DNA of 64,000 bases from Oscillospiraceae bacterium (GCA_015063535.1 SVTY01000009.1:22743-86742); one strand, 5' to 3'. Positions 1 through 7,981 are shown, counted from the first letter of the stretch. Notes: generated by a model not told the origin, from the sequence alone. Translations and numbers: made by a program.

Positions 1-180
1 ATGCTGACACTGACATCGACAATGCTGACGACCTTCAGCGACGGTACGATGGACGCTTTTTCGCAAAAGCTCATGTTGGGCGGAGTCGGCGTGGCGGTCC
101 TGTCCGTCGTGCTTGTAATGGCGATTGCCATGATCGTGCAGGGCACCAAAAAAATCAAGAAAATCAAAGCAGAGGAATGA
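1..180 (+). CDS. small single-span membrane protein, possibly 5'-truncated (OadG-like?)
   Basis: The frame is open from the first base, where an ATG happens to sit, to a TGA at 178-180, giving at most 59 visible residues. Because the window begins here, the true start may lie upstream. One hydrophobic segment (about residues 25-47) is followed by a lysine-rich tail ending KKIKKIKAEE. A short N-terminal part, one helix and a basic cytosolic tail resemble gamma subunits of sodium-pump decarboxylases (OadG), but no diagnostic motif is visible. The next gene starts 4 bases after the stop, so the two are probably cotranscribed. Function is unassigned. Confidence 0.5.
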   Translation: MLTLTSTMLTTFSDGTMDAFSQKLMLGGVGVAVLSVVLVMAIAMIVQGTKKIKKIKAEE

Positions 181-184
181 AACA

Positions 185-595
185 ATGGAACAACGGAAGG
201 ATAACGAAGGCTTTCAGTATACCTATTCCGCCAAAGAGCAGGCGGAGCTGAAAAGGATTCGGGAAAAATATGCGCCCGCAAGCGAGACCGAGGATAAAAT
301 GGAACGCCTCCGTCGGCTGGATCGCAGTGTGACCCAAAAGGCACAGATCGTCTCCTTGGTGTTCGGTGTGATCGGATGTCTTATCATGGGCATCGGCATG
401 AGCTTGGCAATGACCGAGCTTTCGGATATCTTGGGTTCGTATCAAGCGTATGCCATGATCATCGGGGTAGTGATCGGCGTTCCCGGTGCTGTTTTGGTAG
501 GACTTGCCTATCCTGTCTACCAGTGGATCGTCAAGCGGGAGCGGAAAAAGATCGCCCCCGAGATCATCCGCCTTTCGGATGAGCTGATGAAATAA
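185..595 (+). CDS. two-helix membrane protein of unknown function
   Basis: This 136-residue protein has a charged cytosolic N-terminal part (residues 1-50, rich in K, E and R), two hydrophobic helices (about 55-78 and 88-113) and a basic C-terminal tail. The first helix contains FGVIGCLIMGIGMSLAM and the second VVIGVPGAVLVGLAYPVY, typical of a two-pass membrane protein. The start lies 4 bases after the previous stop, with a weak purine-rich ribosome site overlapping the end of that gene. Similar small Clostridia proteins are often labelled dihydropteridine reductase in databases without biochemical basis. I see no cofactor-binding motif and leave the function open. A U-rich palindrome follows the stop. 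Confidence 0.7.
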   Translation: MEQRKDNEGFQYTYSAKEQAELKRIREKYAPASETEDKMERLRRLDRSVTQKAQIVSLVFGVIGCLIMGIGMSLAMTELSDILGSYQAYAMIIGVVIGVPGAVLVGLAYPVYQWIVKRERKKIAPEIIRLSDELMK

Positions 596-612
596 GGAAG
601 CGGGGAAGCGAA

Positions 613-648
613 TGGTACTTTTTTCTTTTAAAAAAGAAAAAAGTACCA
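613..648. repeat. A/T-rich palindrome, dispersed family
   Basis: Two 17-base arms (613-629 and 632-648) are perfect reverse complements, beginning TGGTACTTTTTTC. It lies just after the small membrane protein gene and could act as a transcription terminator in either direction. A related A/T-rich palindrome lies at 16052-16083 just before the YfbR-like gene, and a partial one near 24955-24980, so this appears to be a dispersed element rather than a gene-specific terminator. Confidence 0.6.
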
Positions 649-737
649 AAAAAGAAAACGAAGAAAAATATTTTTGCCCCTACAATTTTATATATACGAA
701 CAACGCACAAATTTCAAGATTTTCTCAAAATCGGTAG

Positions 738-757
738 GGCGGGGGCTTGCTCCCGCC
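738..757. repeat. GC-rich hairpin GGCGGG...CCCGCC
   Basis: A short GC-rich inverted repeat, GGCGGGGGC-TTGC-TCCCGCC, sits in the gene-free stretch 596-1285. No T-run follows, so it is not a good terminator. It resembles short extragenic palindromes common in gut Clostridia. Confidence 0.45.
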
Positions 758-786
758 GAAAAGAATGAAATTTGAAACGGAATGGA

Positions 787-906
787 ACGGACAGTCGGGG
801 ACGCCTGTCCCTACAATCAATTGGGTGCAAAGCCGTTTTGTCTGTACAATGGGCGAGCTTGCTATGTCTTTACAAACCCGTAGGGACAGGCGTCCCGACT
901 GTCCGT
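787..906. repeat. inverted repeat pair enclosing 65 bp
   Basis: Bases 787-814 and 880-906 are reverse complements over 27 positions with one extra G in the left arm. Each arm is itself partly palindromic around GGGACAGGCGTCCC. No coding sequence lies between them. The arrangement looks like a pair of inverted extragenic palindromes. Confidence 0.6.
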
Positions 907-911
907 CTTAT

Positions 912-1224
912 CATGTTCGCACTCACCTCATTTTTCCGTGTCATCCTGAGCGGAGTGAAACGAAGCCGAAGTTTTGCGAGGCGCAACGAAGTAAGCGAGC
1001 AAAACCGAGGAGCGACAGCGACGAAGGGATCTACAAGCACGTTTTGCTATCTTTTTTTCGCTAAGAATCATTTCTTACCGAGAAAGGGTCTGGCAAAATC
1101 CTCTCCGAGATCCCTGCGAGCCTTCGGCTCTTGCATTTTGACGAATGTTTTCGTCAAAATGTTCGACTTCGGGCTTCGCCCTTCGCTCAGGATGACACGG
1201 AAAAATGAAGAGAGTGCAAACATA
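912..1224. repeat. MITE-like element with about 41-bp terminal inverted repeats
   Basis: The ends 912-952 and 1184-1224 are reverse complements with three mismatches in 41 positions. The inner 25 bases (928-952 and 1184-1208) match perfectly and contain TCATCCTGAGCG / CGCTCAGGATGA. A second hairpin (1134-1144 with 1151-1161) sits inside. The interior has many short GAAGCGAAG-like words and no credible gene. No clear target-site duplication is visible. Best read as a non-autonomous palindromic element. Confidence 0.55.
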
Positions 1225-1285
1225 GCTCACTTACAAGTTGTTATTATACTTGCCGTTTCTTCCTACACGAAAATTCCCGAACACC

Positions 1286-1314
1286 TTGACAAACCGCTCC
1301 GTTTGTGCTATAAT
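1286..1314 (+). promoter_or_regulatory. sigma-A promoter of tRNA-Leu
   Basis: TTGACA at 1286-1291 and TATAAT at 1309-1314 are separated by exactly 17 bases, a perfect consensus. The tRNA begins 41 bases after the -10 element. Confidence 0.9.
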
Positions 1315-1355
1315 AGGATTAATGCGGGCGCGGCTGCCGGAGAACAATTGAATAT

Positions 1356-1438
1356 GCGGGTGTGGCGGAATTGGCAGACGCGCAAGATTTAGGATCTTGT
1401 GTCTATTCGTGCAGGTTCAAGTCCTGTCACCCGTACCA
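1356..1438 (+). tRNA. tRNA-Leu (anticodon TAG)
   Basis: A full cloverleaf with a long variable arm is visible. The acceptor GCGGGTG pairs with CACCCGT (one G-U), the anticodon stem CAAGA/TCTTG encloses TTTAGGA, and the T arm carries GGTTCAAGTCC. The 3' CCA is encoded at 1436-1438. The anticodon TAG reads CUA leucine codons, and the extended variable arm fits a class II tRNA. Confidence 0.96.
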
Positions 1439-1442
1439 ATCA

Positions 1443-1472
1443 AAAAAGCCACTTGTGTCTCAGGTGGCTTTT
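1443..1472 (+). terminator. terminator after tRNA-Leu
   Basis: The inverted repeat AAAAGCCAC / GTGGCTTTT, with a 12-base loop and a short T-run, follows the tRNA directly. Confidence 0.8.
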
Positions 1473-1514
1473 CCCATATCCGATCTTATCAAGAGCTAAA
1501 GGAGGCGCACTGTG

Positions 1515-2282
1515 ATGGGAGAACCCTTGCATGAATCAACGATCAAACACGCCTTGGGCGATCGCCCCGTTTCGGTGCGTGTGCTTTCGGTGACCGATTC
1601 CACCAACAACGAGGCAAAGCGCCATGCGCTGTCGGGCACAGACGTTCCCACCGCCATTTTTGCCGAGGAGCAAACGGCGGGACGGGGACGGATGGGAAGG
1701 AGCTTTTTTTCTCCCCCTCATACAGGCATCTATCTGTCTCTCCTGCTTCCCGACAGTGGGGTGCTGACCGACACGGTGGACCTGACCACCGCCGCAGCCG
1801 TGAGCGTTCTGCGAGCCATTCGAACGGTCACGGGTATTTCCGTAGGGATCAAATGGGTCAATGACCTGTACCATCGGCAAAAAAAGGTCTGCGGCATTTT
1901 GGCGGAATCCTTTTTGGCGGGAGACAAACGCTACATCGTCATCGGCGTGGGGATCAATCTGTACACCGAGGAATTTCCCGAGGAGCTTGCCGAGCGGGCG
2001 GGAAGCCTCAGCCCCGCCGACGGATCGCTGAGAACCGCTTTGGCGGCACAGACGGTCGCCGAGCTGTACGATGCTTGGAAGCATCCGAACCGAGAGGAGC
2101 TGATGCGGGAATACCGTGCCGCCTCCGTGGTCTTGGGACGGTCGGTGATCTATACCGAAAACGGAAGGGAGCATCGGGGGATCGCCGAAGCCATCGACGA
2201 GCGGGGCAGATTGCTGGTGCGCCTGTCCGACGGCACGCTTGCCACCCTTGCCAGCGGAGAGATTTCTTTGCAAACAAATTGA
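1515..2282 (+). CDS. birA: biotin-[acetyl-CoA-carboxylase] ligase, lacking the HTH domain
   Basis: This enzyme activates biotin with ATP and attaches it to a lysine of biotin carboxyl carrier proteins. The protein (255 residues) starts straight at the catalytic domain and lacks the N-terminal helix-turn-helix of repressor-type BirA. It is therefore a monofunctional ligase. The biotin/AMP-binding signature TAGRGRMGRSF is near residue 57, followed by the KWVNDLY motif near 115 and a small SH3-like C-terminal domain. An AAAGGAGG ribosome site at 1498-1505 serves either the ATG at 1515 (9-base spacing) or a GTG at 1512 (6-base spacing). I use the ATG. tmk follows 64 bases later on the same strand and may be cotranscribed. 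Confidence 0.92.
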   Translation: MGEPLHESTIKHALGDRPVSVRVLSVTDSTNNEAKRHALSGTDVPTAIFAEEQTAGRGRMGRSFFSPPHTGIYLSLLLPDSGVLTDTVDLTTAAAVSVLRAIRTVTGISVGIKWVNDLYHRQKKVCGILAESFLAGDKRYIVIGVGINLYTEEFPEELAERAGSLSPADGSLRTALAAQTVAELYDAWKHPNREELMREYRAASVVLGRSVIYTENGREHRGIAEAIDERGRLLVRLSDGTLATLASGEISLQTN

Positions 2283-2346
2283 AAGACAAAAGTTGTGAAA
2301 TGCGGAATCTTATGTAAACAAATCGAGAATAAAGAGGGAATAAATT

Positions 2347-2976
2347 ATGAAAAATACGGCAGAAAAAGGTCGATTCATCGTTCTGGAGGGAATTGACGGC
2401 GCAGGAAAAACGACGCAGGCGGCATTGCTGGAGGCGCATCTGATCGCATCGGGCAGACAGGTCGTTCGCATGGCGGAGCCGACCGCCTTGGAAAGCGGCA
2501 TCGCTCTGCGGCGGGCACTCGGCGGAGCGGACAAAAAAAGCGAGTGGGAAATGGCGGCGCTGTTCGTTTTGGATCGCATTGCCCACAATCTGCACCCCAC
2601 CGAGGGGATTCACGCGCTGACCGAGCAAGGGGTCGACATTATTTGCGACCGTTATTACTATTCCACTCTTGCGTACCAAGGACATTCTACCGATTATGCG
2701 TGGGTCAAGGCAATGAATTTGGCTTGCCCCGCCATTCAAAAGCCCGATCTCTGTATCTATTTGGATCTGACTCCCGAGCAGAGCTTGGAGCGGATCACGG
2801 CAGGACGGCAGACAGTGGAGATCTATGAAAACCGAGAGACCTTGGAGCGGGTACGAAACGCCTTTTTCCATGTCTTTCGGGATCTTTCGGATACAGACCG
2901 CATTGAGGTGGTCGACGCCTATCGACCCATTGAGGAGATCGCCGCCGATCTGGCAGCCTTAGCCGATTCCCTCTGA
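2347..2976 (+). CDS. tmk: thymidylate kinase
   Basis: Phosphorylates dTMP to dTDP with ATP, an essential step in dTTP synthesis. The protein has 209 residues, the usual length. It opens with the P-loop VLEGIDGAGKTTQ (near residues 12-24) and carries the substrate-site DRYYYSTLAYQG motif (about 98-109). A lid-like segment around TAGRQTVEIYENRE follows. AGAGGG lies 8 or so bases before the ATG. The gene follows birA on the same strand, and no clear terminator separates it from the promoter of the sugar isomerase downstream. Confidence 0.95.
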   Translation: MKNTAEKGRFIVLEGIDGAGKTTQAALLEAHLIASGRQVVRMAEPTALESGIALRRALGGADKKSEWEMAALFVLDRIAHNLHPTEGIHALTEQGVDIICDRYYYSTLAYQGHSTDYAWVKAMNLACPAIQKPDLCIYLDLTPEQSLERITAGRQTVEIYENRETLERVRNAFFHVFRDLSDTDRIEVVDAYRPIEEIAADLAALADSL

Positions 2977-3099
2977 CAGCAGTTATTTTCAGCTCAAACC
3001 GCAGTCTCCCTATCCGACAGCCGAAAAAGTAGGCACAAAAAACGAAAAAAATGACATCCTTCAACCAAAATTCAATCAAAAACCGCGGCATTCCAAAAC

Positions 3100-3164
3100 T
3101 CAGCAATATTTGTCTCACAAAACATGCGATTTGACTTGAAAAATCATAAAATATACTATATAAT
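3100..3164 (+). promoter_or_regulatory. promoter with conserved upstream block, shared with 33572-33636
   Basis: TATAAT at 3159-3164 is preceded at 17 bases by TTGAAA (3136-3141). Upstream, TCAGCAATATTTGTCT (3100-3115) and TTGACTTGAA (3131-3140) recur exactly at 33572-33587 and 33603-33612. Both copies have the same 15-base gap between blocks and the same distance to the -10 element. This implies a common regulator-binding site controlling both sugar-metabolism transcription units. Confidence 0.75.
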
Positions 3165-3200
3165 AACCGTATAAAGTAAATTTTTATGGAGGTATTTACC

Positions 3201-4016
3201 ATGGCATTACCCGTAGCGGTTCAACTTTATTCGGTTCGTGATGACGCAAAGGCAGATTTGCGCGGTACACTCAACAAGGTCAAGGCTCTCGGATATGATG
3301 GCGTAGAGTTTGCAGGACTCCACGGCAACACGCCTGAGCAGATCAAAGCAATGTGTGAGGAGATAGGATTGATTCCCGTTTCTGCTCACGTTCCTTATTT
3401 GGATATGGTGAAAGACCCTAAGGGAGTGCTGTCTCAATATGCGACCATCGGCTGTAAATATGTTGCTGTTCCGTATTTGAATGAAGAGTATCGACCCGGA
3501 ACCGACAAGTTTCCCGAGGTCATCGAGAATGTGAAAATGATCGGAAAGGTGGCAAAAGAGCTGGGATTGCAGCTTCTGTACCACAACCACGACTTTGAGT
3601 TCGTCAAGCTGGACGGTAAATATGCGTTGGATATCCTGTATGAGGAGGTTCCCGCCGAGTATTTGCAGACCGAGTTGGATGTTTGCTGGGTCAATGTGGG
3701 CGGAGAAAATCCCCCTGCGTACATCAAAAAGTACAGCGGACGTGCGCCTGTTGTTCACCTGAAGGACTTTTACGGCGAAAAGTCTGAGGATATGTATGAG
3801 CTGATCGGTATTGAAAAGAAGGCTCCCACAAGACCGGGCAATTTCGAGTTCCGTCCCGTCGGAAGCGGCGTGCAGGACTTCCCCGCCATTCTGAAGGCTG
3901 CCGAGGAGGCAGGTGCCGAGTGGGTCGTAGTAGAGCAGGATCAGGCAACCATGGGTCTGACTCCCATGGAGAGCATTGCCAAAAGCAGAGAATATTTGAA
4001 AACCATCGGCTATTAA
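3201..4016 (+). CDS. sugar phosphate isomerase/epimerase (AP-endonuclease-2-like TIM barrel)
   Basis: A 271-residue TIM-barrel protein of the xylose isomerase-like family. It opens with the typical AVQLYSVRDD strand and contains YHNHDFEF, LDVCWVNVGG and VVEQDQ, where the His, Glu and Asp metal ligands of this family usually lie. Such proteins act as isomerases or epimerases of inosose, keto sugars or hydroxypyruvate-like substrates. The exact substrate cannot be read here. An ATG at 3186 overlaps the GGAGG ribosome site (3188-3192), so the start is 3201. It forms a unit with the Gfo/Idh/MocA oxidoreductase 42 bases downstream. Such pairs commonly act together in inositol or 3-keto-glycoside breakdown. 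Confidence 0.88.
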   Translation: MALPVAVQLYSVRDDAKADLRGTLNKVKALGYDGVEFAGLHGNTPEQIKAMCEEIGLIPVSAHVPYLDMVKDPKGVLSQYATIGCKYVAVPYLNEEYRPGTDKFPEVIENVKMIGKVAKELGLQLLYHNHDFEFVKLDGKYALDILYEEVPAEYLQTELDVCWVNVGGENPPAYIKKYSGRAPVVHLKDFYGEKSEDMYELIGIEKKAPTRPGNFEFRPVGSGVQDFPAILKAAEEAGAEWVVVEQDQATMGLTPMESIAKSREYLKTIGY

Positions 4017-4058
4017 GTCGGTTGGAAATGAATTTTTATTAAACGGAGGAACAAGAAC

Positions 4059-5237
4059 ATGGCAGACAAGTCTATGGACGGATTGAACACCTTTACTGCG
4101 GAAGAGCAGAAGGTCGTCGACACCACCAAAAAAATGAGAGTCGGTATCATCGGATGCGGATGGATCGCAGATTCTCACGCAAGATCCTATCTGAACCAGC
4201 CCGACGTAGAGATCGTGGCAGGCGCAGATCTGATTCCCGGCAAGGCAGCCGCTTTTATGGCAAAGCACGGCATTGAGGGAGCCAAGACCGATTACGCATC
4301 CCACAAGGAGATGCTGGAGGACAAGAGTCTGAAGCTGGATGCGGTATCCATTTGTACCTATAACCGTCAGCATGCACAGCCTGCGATCGATGCACTGAAC
4401 GCAGGGGTTCACGTCATGCTGGAGAAGCCCTTTACTGTTACTTTGGATGAGGCAGTAGAGGTCATGAGAGCAGAGAAGAAGAGCGGCAAGGTTCTTTCGA
4501 TCGGCTTCCAGCCCAGAATGGACGAGAATATGAAGATGATCAAGAAGATCGTCGACTCCGGCGAGCTGGGTCAGATCTACTACATCCAGACCGGCGGCGG
4601 ACGCCGTCGCGGCATTCCCACGCCTTTCGGTACCACCTTTATTGAGGACAAGACCGCAGGATTGGGTGCACTTGGTGACATTGGATGCTATTCTTTGGAT
4701 CTCGTGCTGAATGCCATTGGCTATCCGAAGCCCTTGACGGTTTCGGGCTACAAGTCTGCTTTCTTCGGAACCGATCCCAAGTATTCGGGCTATAAGGCAG
4801 GCAAGGGTGAGGAATATTCCAAGCTGTTCGGCGTGGATGACTTCGCAGCCGCATTCGTTCGTTTGGAGGGCGGGATCATTCTCGACTTCCGTATCGCTTG
4901 GGCGATGAACCTCGACACTCCCGGTGACACCATCATCATGGGTACCAAGGGAAGCCTGAGAGTTCCTTCCACCGAATGCTGGAACGGAACCTTCCATGCT
5001 CCTATGACGGTGTACCACGAGGTGGCAGGTGCTCAGGTTGCTACCGAGATCCCGCTGAAGAAGACCAACGAGGGTCTGTTCGATCTGAAGATCCGTACCT
5101 TCCTGGATGCGTGCAAGAACGGAACGCCCGCTCCCGTACCCTCTTCTCAGATCCTGTACAACCAGGCGATCATCGACGGAATTGCCAAGTCCGCAGAGGC
5201 AGGCAGAGAAGTAGAGATCGTGATCCCCGAGATCTGA
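4059..5237 (+). CDS. Gfo/Idh/MocA family NAD(P)-dependent oxidoreductase
   Basis: A 392-residue sugar dehydrogenase-type enzyme. After a roughly 30-residue N-terminal extension, the Rossmann motif GIIGCGWIADSHARSY binds the dinucleotide. The family EKP motif (HVMLEKPFTV) supplies the lysine near the nicotinamide. The C-terminal half is the alpha/beta substrate domain, with GDIGCYSLDLVL carrying a likely catalytic region. A strong AACGGAGGAA ribosome site precedes the ATG. It is cotranscribed with the sugar isomerase upstream, which suggests oxidation and isomerisation of one sugar or cyclitol. Substrate unknown. A strong terminator follows at 5259-5290. Confidence 0.9.
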   Translation: MADKSMDGLNTFTAEEQKVVDTTKKMRVGIIGCGWIADSHARSYLNQPDVEIVAGADLIPGKAAAFMAKHGIEGAKTDYASHKEMLEDKSLKLDAVSICTYNRQHAQPAIDALNAGVHVMLEKPFTVTLDEAVEVMRAEKKSGKVLSIGFQPRMDENMKMIKKIVDSGELGQIYYIQTGGGRRRGIPTPFGTTFIEDKTAGLGALGDIGCYSLDLVLNAIGYPKPLTVSGYKSAFFGTDPKYSGYKAGKGEEYSKLFGVDDFAAAFVRLEGGIILDFRIAWAMNLDTPGDTIIMGTKGSLRVPSTECWNGTFHAPMTVYHEVAGAQVATEIPLKKTNEGLFDLKIRTFLDACKNGTPAPVPSSQILYNQAIIDGIAKSAEAGREVEIVIPEI

Positions 5238-5258
5238 ATCGGAGAATAAAGGTCTACC

Positions 5259-5290
5259 GATGCCCCCATCGCAAGCGATGGGGGCATCTT
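5259..5290 (+). terminator. intrinsic terminator
   Basis: A 13-bp GC-rich stem (GATGCCCCCATCG / CGATGGGGGCATC) with an AAG-type tetraloop, followed by TTTGT. It closes the isomerase/oxidoreductase unit. Confidence 0.88.
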
Positions 5291-5406
5291 TGTCTGAAAG
5301 AAGGATCTTCTTGCATTTTTTGTCGCTCGTTCTGTCAGTTGAGGTGAGAGAAACTCGGAAAAACGGGAAAAAATTGCAAAGTTTTTGAAATTTTTTCAAT
5401 TCCCTC

Positions 5407-5435
5407 TTGCAAAATCGCAAAAATAATGGTATAAT
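5407..5435 (+). promoter_or_regulatory. sigma-A promoter of citrate synthase
   Basis: TTGCAA (5407-5412) and TATAAT (5430-5435) with a 17-base spacer, 29 bases before the start codon. Confidence 0.8.
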
Positions 5436-5464
5436 AAAAAAGATATCATCATGGAGGAGCCAAA

Positions 5465-6844
5465 ATGGAGAAAAGAAATATGGAAGAAAAAACCGAGCTT
5501 GCGCAAAAACGGGTTTTTGAGACCTGTTTGGAGGCGGCTCAGGAGGCAAATACCATTCCGCAGGAGGCGATCTCTAACTTCCGTGTGAAGCGGGGCTTGC
5601 GGGAGCAGGACGGCACCGGCGTTTTGGCGGGTGTGACGAAGGTCGGCAACGCCCACGGCTATGTGCTGTATGAGAACGAACGGATCGCTGATGAAGGAAA
5701 GCTGGAATATCGGGGCTTCAATATGTCCGCCTTGGTGGACGGCGTCAGTGCAGAGAACCGCTACGGCTTTGAGGAATGTGCCTATATTTTGCTGTTCGGG
5801 AGACTGCCGAGCCGAGAGGAGCTGGCGGATTTCACCGCACTTCTGGCAAGCAAGCGGCATCTGCCGCCTCGCTTTACCGAGGATATTCTGATGAAGGCAC
5901 CATCGCCCTCTATCATGAATAAAATGTCGATGGGCGTTTTGGCACTGTATGCGTACGACGAAAATCCCGACGATACCGAGCTGTCCAATATGCTCCGTCA
6001 GAGCATAGAGATCATTGCCCGCTTGCCGCAGATCGCCGCTCATGCCTATGCGGTGTATCGCAGCTATTTCTTTAACAAGAGTCTGAATCTGCATACGCCC
6101 AAGGACGAGCTGAGCACGGCGCAAAACTTCTTGCGGATGCTCCGTCCCGATAAGCAATATACCGAGGAGGAGGCGCATTTGCTTGATCTTTGCATGATGA
6201 TCCATGCCGAGCATGGCGGCGGAAACAACTCCACCTTCTCTTGCCGTGTGCTGTCCTCATCGGGAACCGATACCTACTCTGCCATCAGTGCCGCCATCGG
6301 TTCGCTGAAGGGCCCCTTGCACGGCGGTGCCAATATCAAGGTACAGCAGATGTTCGATTGCATGAAGGAGGATCTGCGGGATATCCGAGACGAGGAGGAG
6401 GTAGCGGCATACATCCAAAAGCTGCTCAACAAGGAAGCCTACGACCGTTCGGGTCTGGTATACGGTATGGGACATGCCATCTACACCAAATCCGACCCCA
6501 GAGCAGTCATGCTGAAGAAATATGCAGAGGAGCTGGCGATCAAAAAGGGCTACGGAGACGATTTTTGTCTGCTGGAGACCATCGAGCGGCTCACACCTTC
6601 TCTGTTCAATGCGCATAAGGGAACCAACAAGCCGATGTGCGCCAATGTGGATCTGTATTCGGGTCTGGTCTATCGGATGCTGGGGATCCCCACCGAGCTG
6701 TACACGCCGCTGTTCGCCATCTCCCGTGTGGCGGGCTGGTGTGCTCATCGCATTGAGGAATTTCAGACTGCCAAGAAGATCATTCGTCCCGCTTATAAAA
6801 ATATCGAAAAGCCGAAGGAATATATTCCACTGGAAAACAGATAA
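5465..6844 (+). CDS. citrate synthase
   Basis: Condenses oxaloacetate and acetyl-CoA to citrate, the entry to the oxidative TCA branch and to glutamate synthesis in anaerobes. The protein has 459 residues. The substrate-binding and catalytic block is clear: MIHAEHGGGNNSTF around residue 243 carries one histidine, and GSLKGPLHGGANIKV around 280 carries the second. A later GMGHAIYTKSDPRA segment matches the family's third conserved region. A ribosome site GGAGG lies before the ATG. The gene stands alone with its own promoter and shares a bidirectional terminator with the convergent SleB gene. Length and motif order fit the Clostridia-type synthase. A 2-methylcitrate synthase role is less likely without prp neighbours. 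Confidence 0.93.
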   Translation: MEKRNMEEKTELAQKRVFETCLEAAQEANTIPQEAISNFRVKRGLREQDGTGVLAGVTKVGNAHGYVLYENERIADEGKLEYRGFNMSALVDGVSAENRYGFEECAYILLFGRLPSREELADFTALLASKRHLPPRFTEDILMKAPSPSIMNKMSMGVLALYAYDENPDDTELSNMLRQSIEIIARLPQIAAHAYAVYRSYFFNKSLNLHTPKDELSTAQNFLRMLRPDKQYTEEEAHLLDLCMMIHAEHGGGNNSTFSCRVLSSSGTDTYSAISAAIGSLKGPLHGGANIKVQQMFDCMKEDLRDIRDEEEVAAYIQKLLNKEAYDRSGLVYGMGHAIYTKSDPRAVMLKKYAEELAIKKGYGDDFCLLETIERLTPSLFNAHKGTNKPMCANVDLYSGLVYRMLGIPTELYTPLFAISRVAGWCAHRIEEFQTAKKIIRPAYKNIEKPKEYIPLENR

Positions 6845-6847
6845 CGA

Positions 6848-6879
6848 ACAAGGCGACCTGCTGTGGCAGGTCGCCTTGT
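6848..6879. terminator. bidirectional terminator between convergent genes
   Basis: A 14-bp perfect stem (ACAAGGCGACCTGC / GCAGGTCGCCTTGT) with loop TGTG lies between the citrate synthase stop and the stop of the SleB-type gene. Confidence 0.85.
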
Positions 6880-6882
6880 GAT

Positions 6883-7758
6883 TTACTTATAGAAGTCGTG
6901 ATTTCCGATGGTGAAGGCAAAGGGGCGGTTCTTGGAGATCCAGTTGCTGGTGGCAATACGGGGATTCATAAAGAACAGAATATCCTCCGAAATGCGGTAG
7001 CCGTCCAGACAGATCTTCGCCGCAATGATGGCAGATGCGGTGGGTTTTTTGTAGATCGTTCCCATGGCAACGGGAGAAAATTGCGTTCCGCCGACCCTGT
7101 CGAAGATCACGCCGTAAACCGTGTTGGGGAACTGTCGGCTTTCTACCCGATTCAGCACCACGTTGCCGACCGCAATTTGTCCGTACAGGCTCTCTCCGCC
7201 CGCTTCGGCACTGATGATGCGAGACAGCCAGTACAGATCATTCGCATTGTAGTAGGCAGAGCCCGACTGTAAGGTCTTTCCCGTTGAGGTCAAGACCACG
7301 GTTCGGGTGGCATGATTCCATTCCACCTCAACGCAAAACGCCTTGGCAATGGGGCGGATCGGCACAAACAGACGGTCACTGATGTTGCGTACCTTCTGAT
7401 TGAAATAGAAGTATCTGCCCGAGGCAACGATATAATATCCGCCGTCGGTGACCGTCACCGTGGTGTTACCCTTTTTGACCGTTGCCGTAGCGGTCTTGGC
7501 ATCCCAGGTGATGGAATCTGCGCCTACCAGCTCCGAAAAGCTCCGAAGCGGAACATATGTAACCGAGTCCAAAATGACCGCTTCGTTTTGCAGAACACGT
7601 TTGGAATCCATGGTTACCGAAACCGAAGCCGCTCCTTCGGGGAATTGATAGCCTCCCGAAGCCGCTGCGGCAGAGATCGTCATGCCTGCGGCAAGCAGAG
7701 CGGCGATCACTCCCACGTTCACACGCTTCCATAGCCGTTTGATGTTGGTTGCTTTCAT
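6883..7758 (-). CDS. cell-wall hydrolase, copper amine oxidase-like N-domain plus SleB domain
   Basis: A 291-residue exported protein. It starts with a signal peptide (lysine/arginine-rich start, hydrophobic stretch, AAAA cleavage region near residue 33). A copper amine oxidase N-terminal-like domain follows (about 45-150, containing YVPLRSFSELVGA and LFVPIRPIAKAF), a common cell-surface anchoring module in Clostridia. The C-terminal part (about 170-291) is a hydrolase_2/SleB lytic domain with IISAEAGGESLYGQIAVGNV, whose glutamate is the expected catalytic residue. SleB-type enzymes cut spore cortex peptidoglycan at muramic-lactam during germination. The wall-attachment module leaves open a vegetative role. 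AGGAGG lies just upstream of the ATG. Confidence 0.88.
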   Translation of the reverse strand: MKATNIKRLWKRVNVGVIAALLAAGMTISAAAASGGYQFPEGAASVSVTMDSKRVLQNEAVILDSVTYVPLRSFSELVGADSITWDAKTATATVKKGNTTVTVTDGGYYIVASGRYFYFNQKVRNISDRLFVPIRPIAKAFCVEVEWNHATRTVVLTSTGKTLQSGSAYYNANDLYWLSRIISAEAGGESLYGQIAVGNVVLNRVESRQFPNTVYGVIFDRVGGTQFSPVAMGTIYKKPTASAIIAAKICLDGYRISEDILFFMNPRIATSNWISKNRPFAFTIGNHDFYK

Positions 7759-7913
7759 GAAGTTTACCTCCTGTCATAACTTGCCGAGTGTTACCCGACT
7801 GTGCTTTTATTATACAGGAAATCGTCACGAAATGCAACCCTCAATATTTTGCAATACAGGAATAATTCTCCACATTGTCAAAATGTTGATTAAAAAACAT
7901 CATTTATATGGAA

Positions 7914-7950
7914 AGAGTGGTGTGCTTTGTATGGGAAAGCACACCACTCT
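7914..7950 (-). terminator. 15-bp stem hairpin downstream of the lipoprotein gene
   Basis: AGAGTGGTGTGCTTT (7914-7928) pairs perfectly with 7936-7950 around a 7-base loop. On the minus strand it follows the lipoprotein stop codon by about 31 bases. The T-tract is short, so it may act more as an mRNA-end stabiliser. Confidence 0.65.
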
Positions 7951-7981
7951 GTGATGAAGCTGTGAATGTTTTCAAAAGTTC

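Larger units (their letters stand above)
596..1285. other. gene-free stretch filled with palindromic repeats
   Basis: No protein gene with a ribosome site is visible on either strand. The stretch consists of the repeats listed separately (613-648, 738-757, 787-906, 912-1224). Long open frames here are by-products of repeat composition. Confidence 0.7.

Noticed and set aside
772..1392. A 206-codon open frame on the plus strand before birA
   Set aside because: It runs through three palindromic repeats and into tRNA-Leu (its end NMRVWRNWQTRKI is translated tRNA). No ribosome site and no protein-like composition.
3207..5549. A 780-codon minus-strand open frame
   Set aside because: Antisense to the sugar isomerase and oxidoreductase genes, both with clear motifs, ribosome sites and a promoter on the plus strand.
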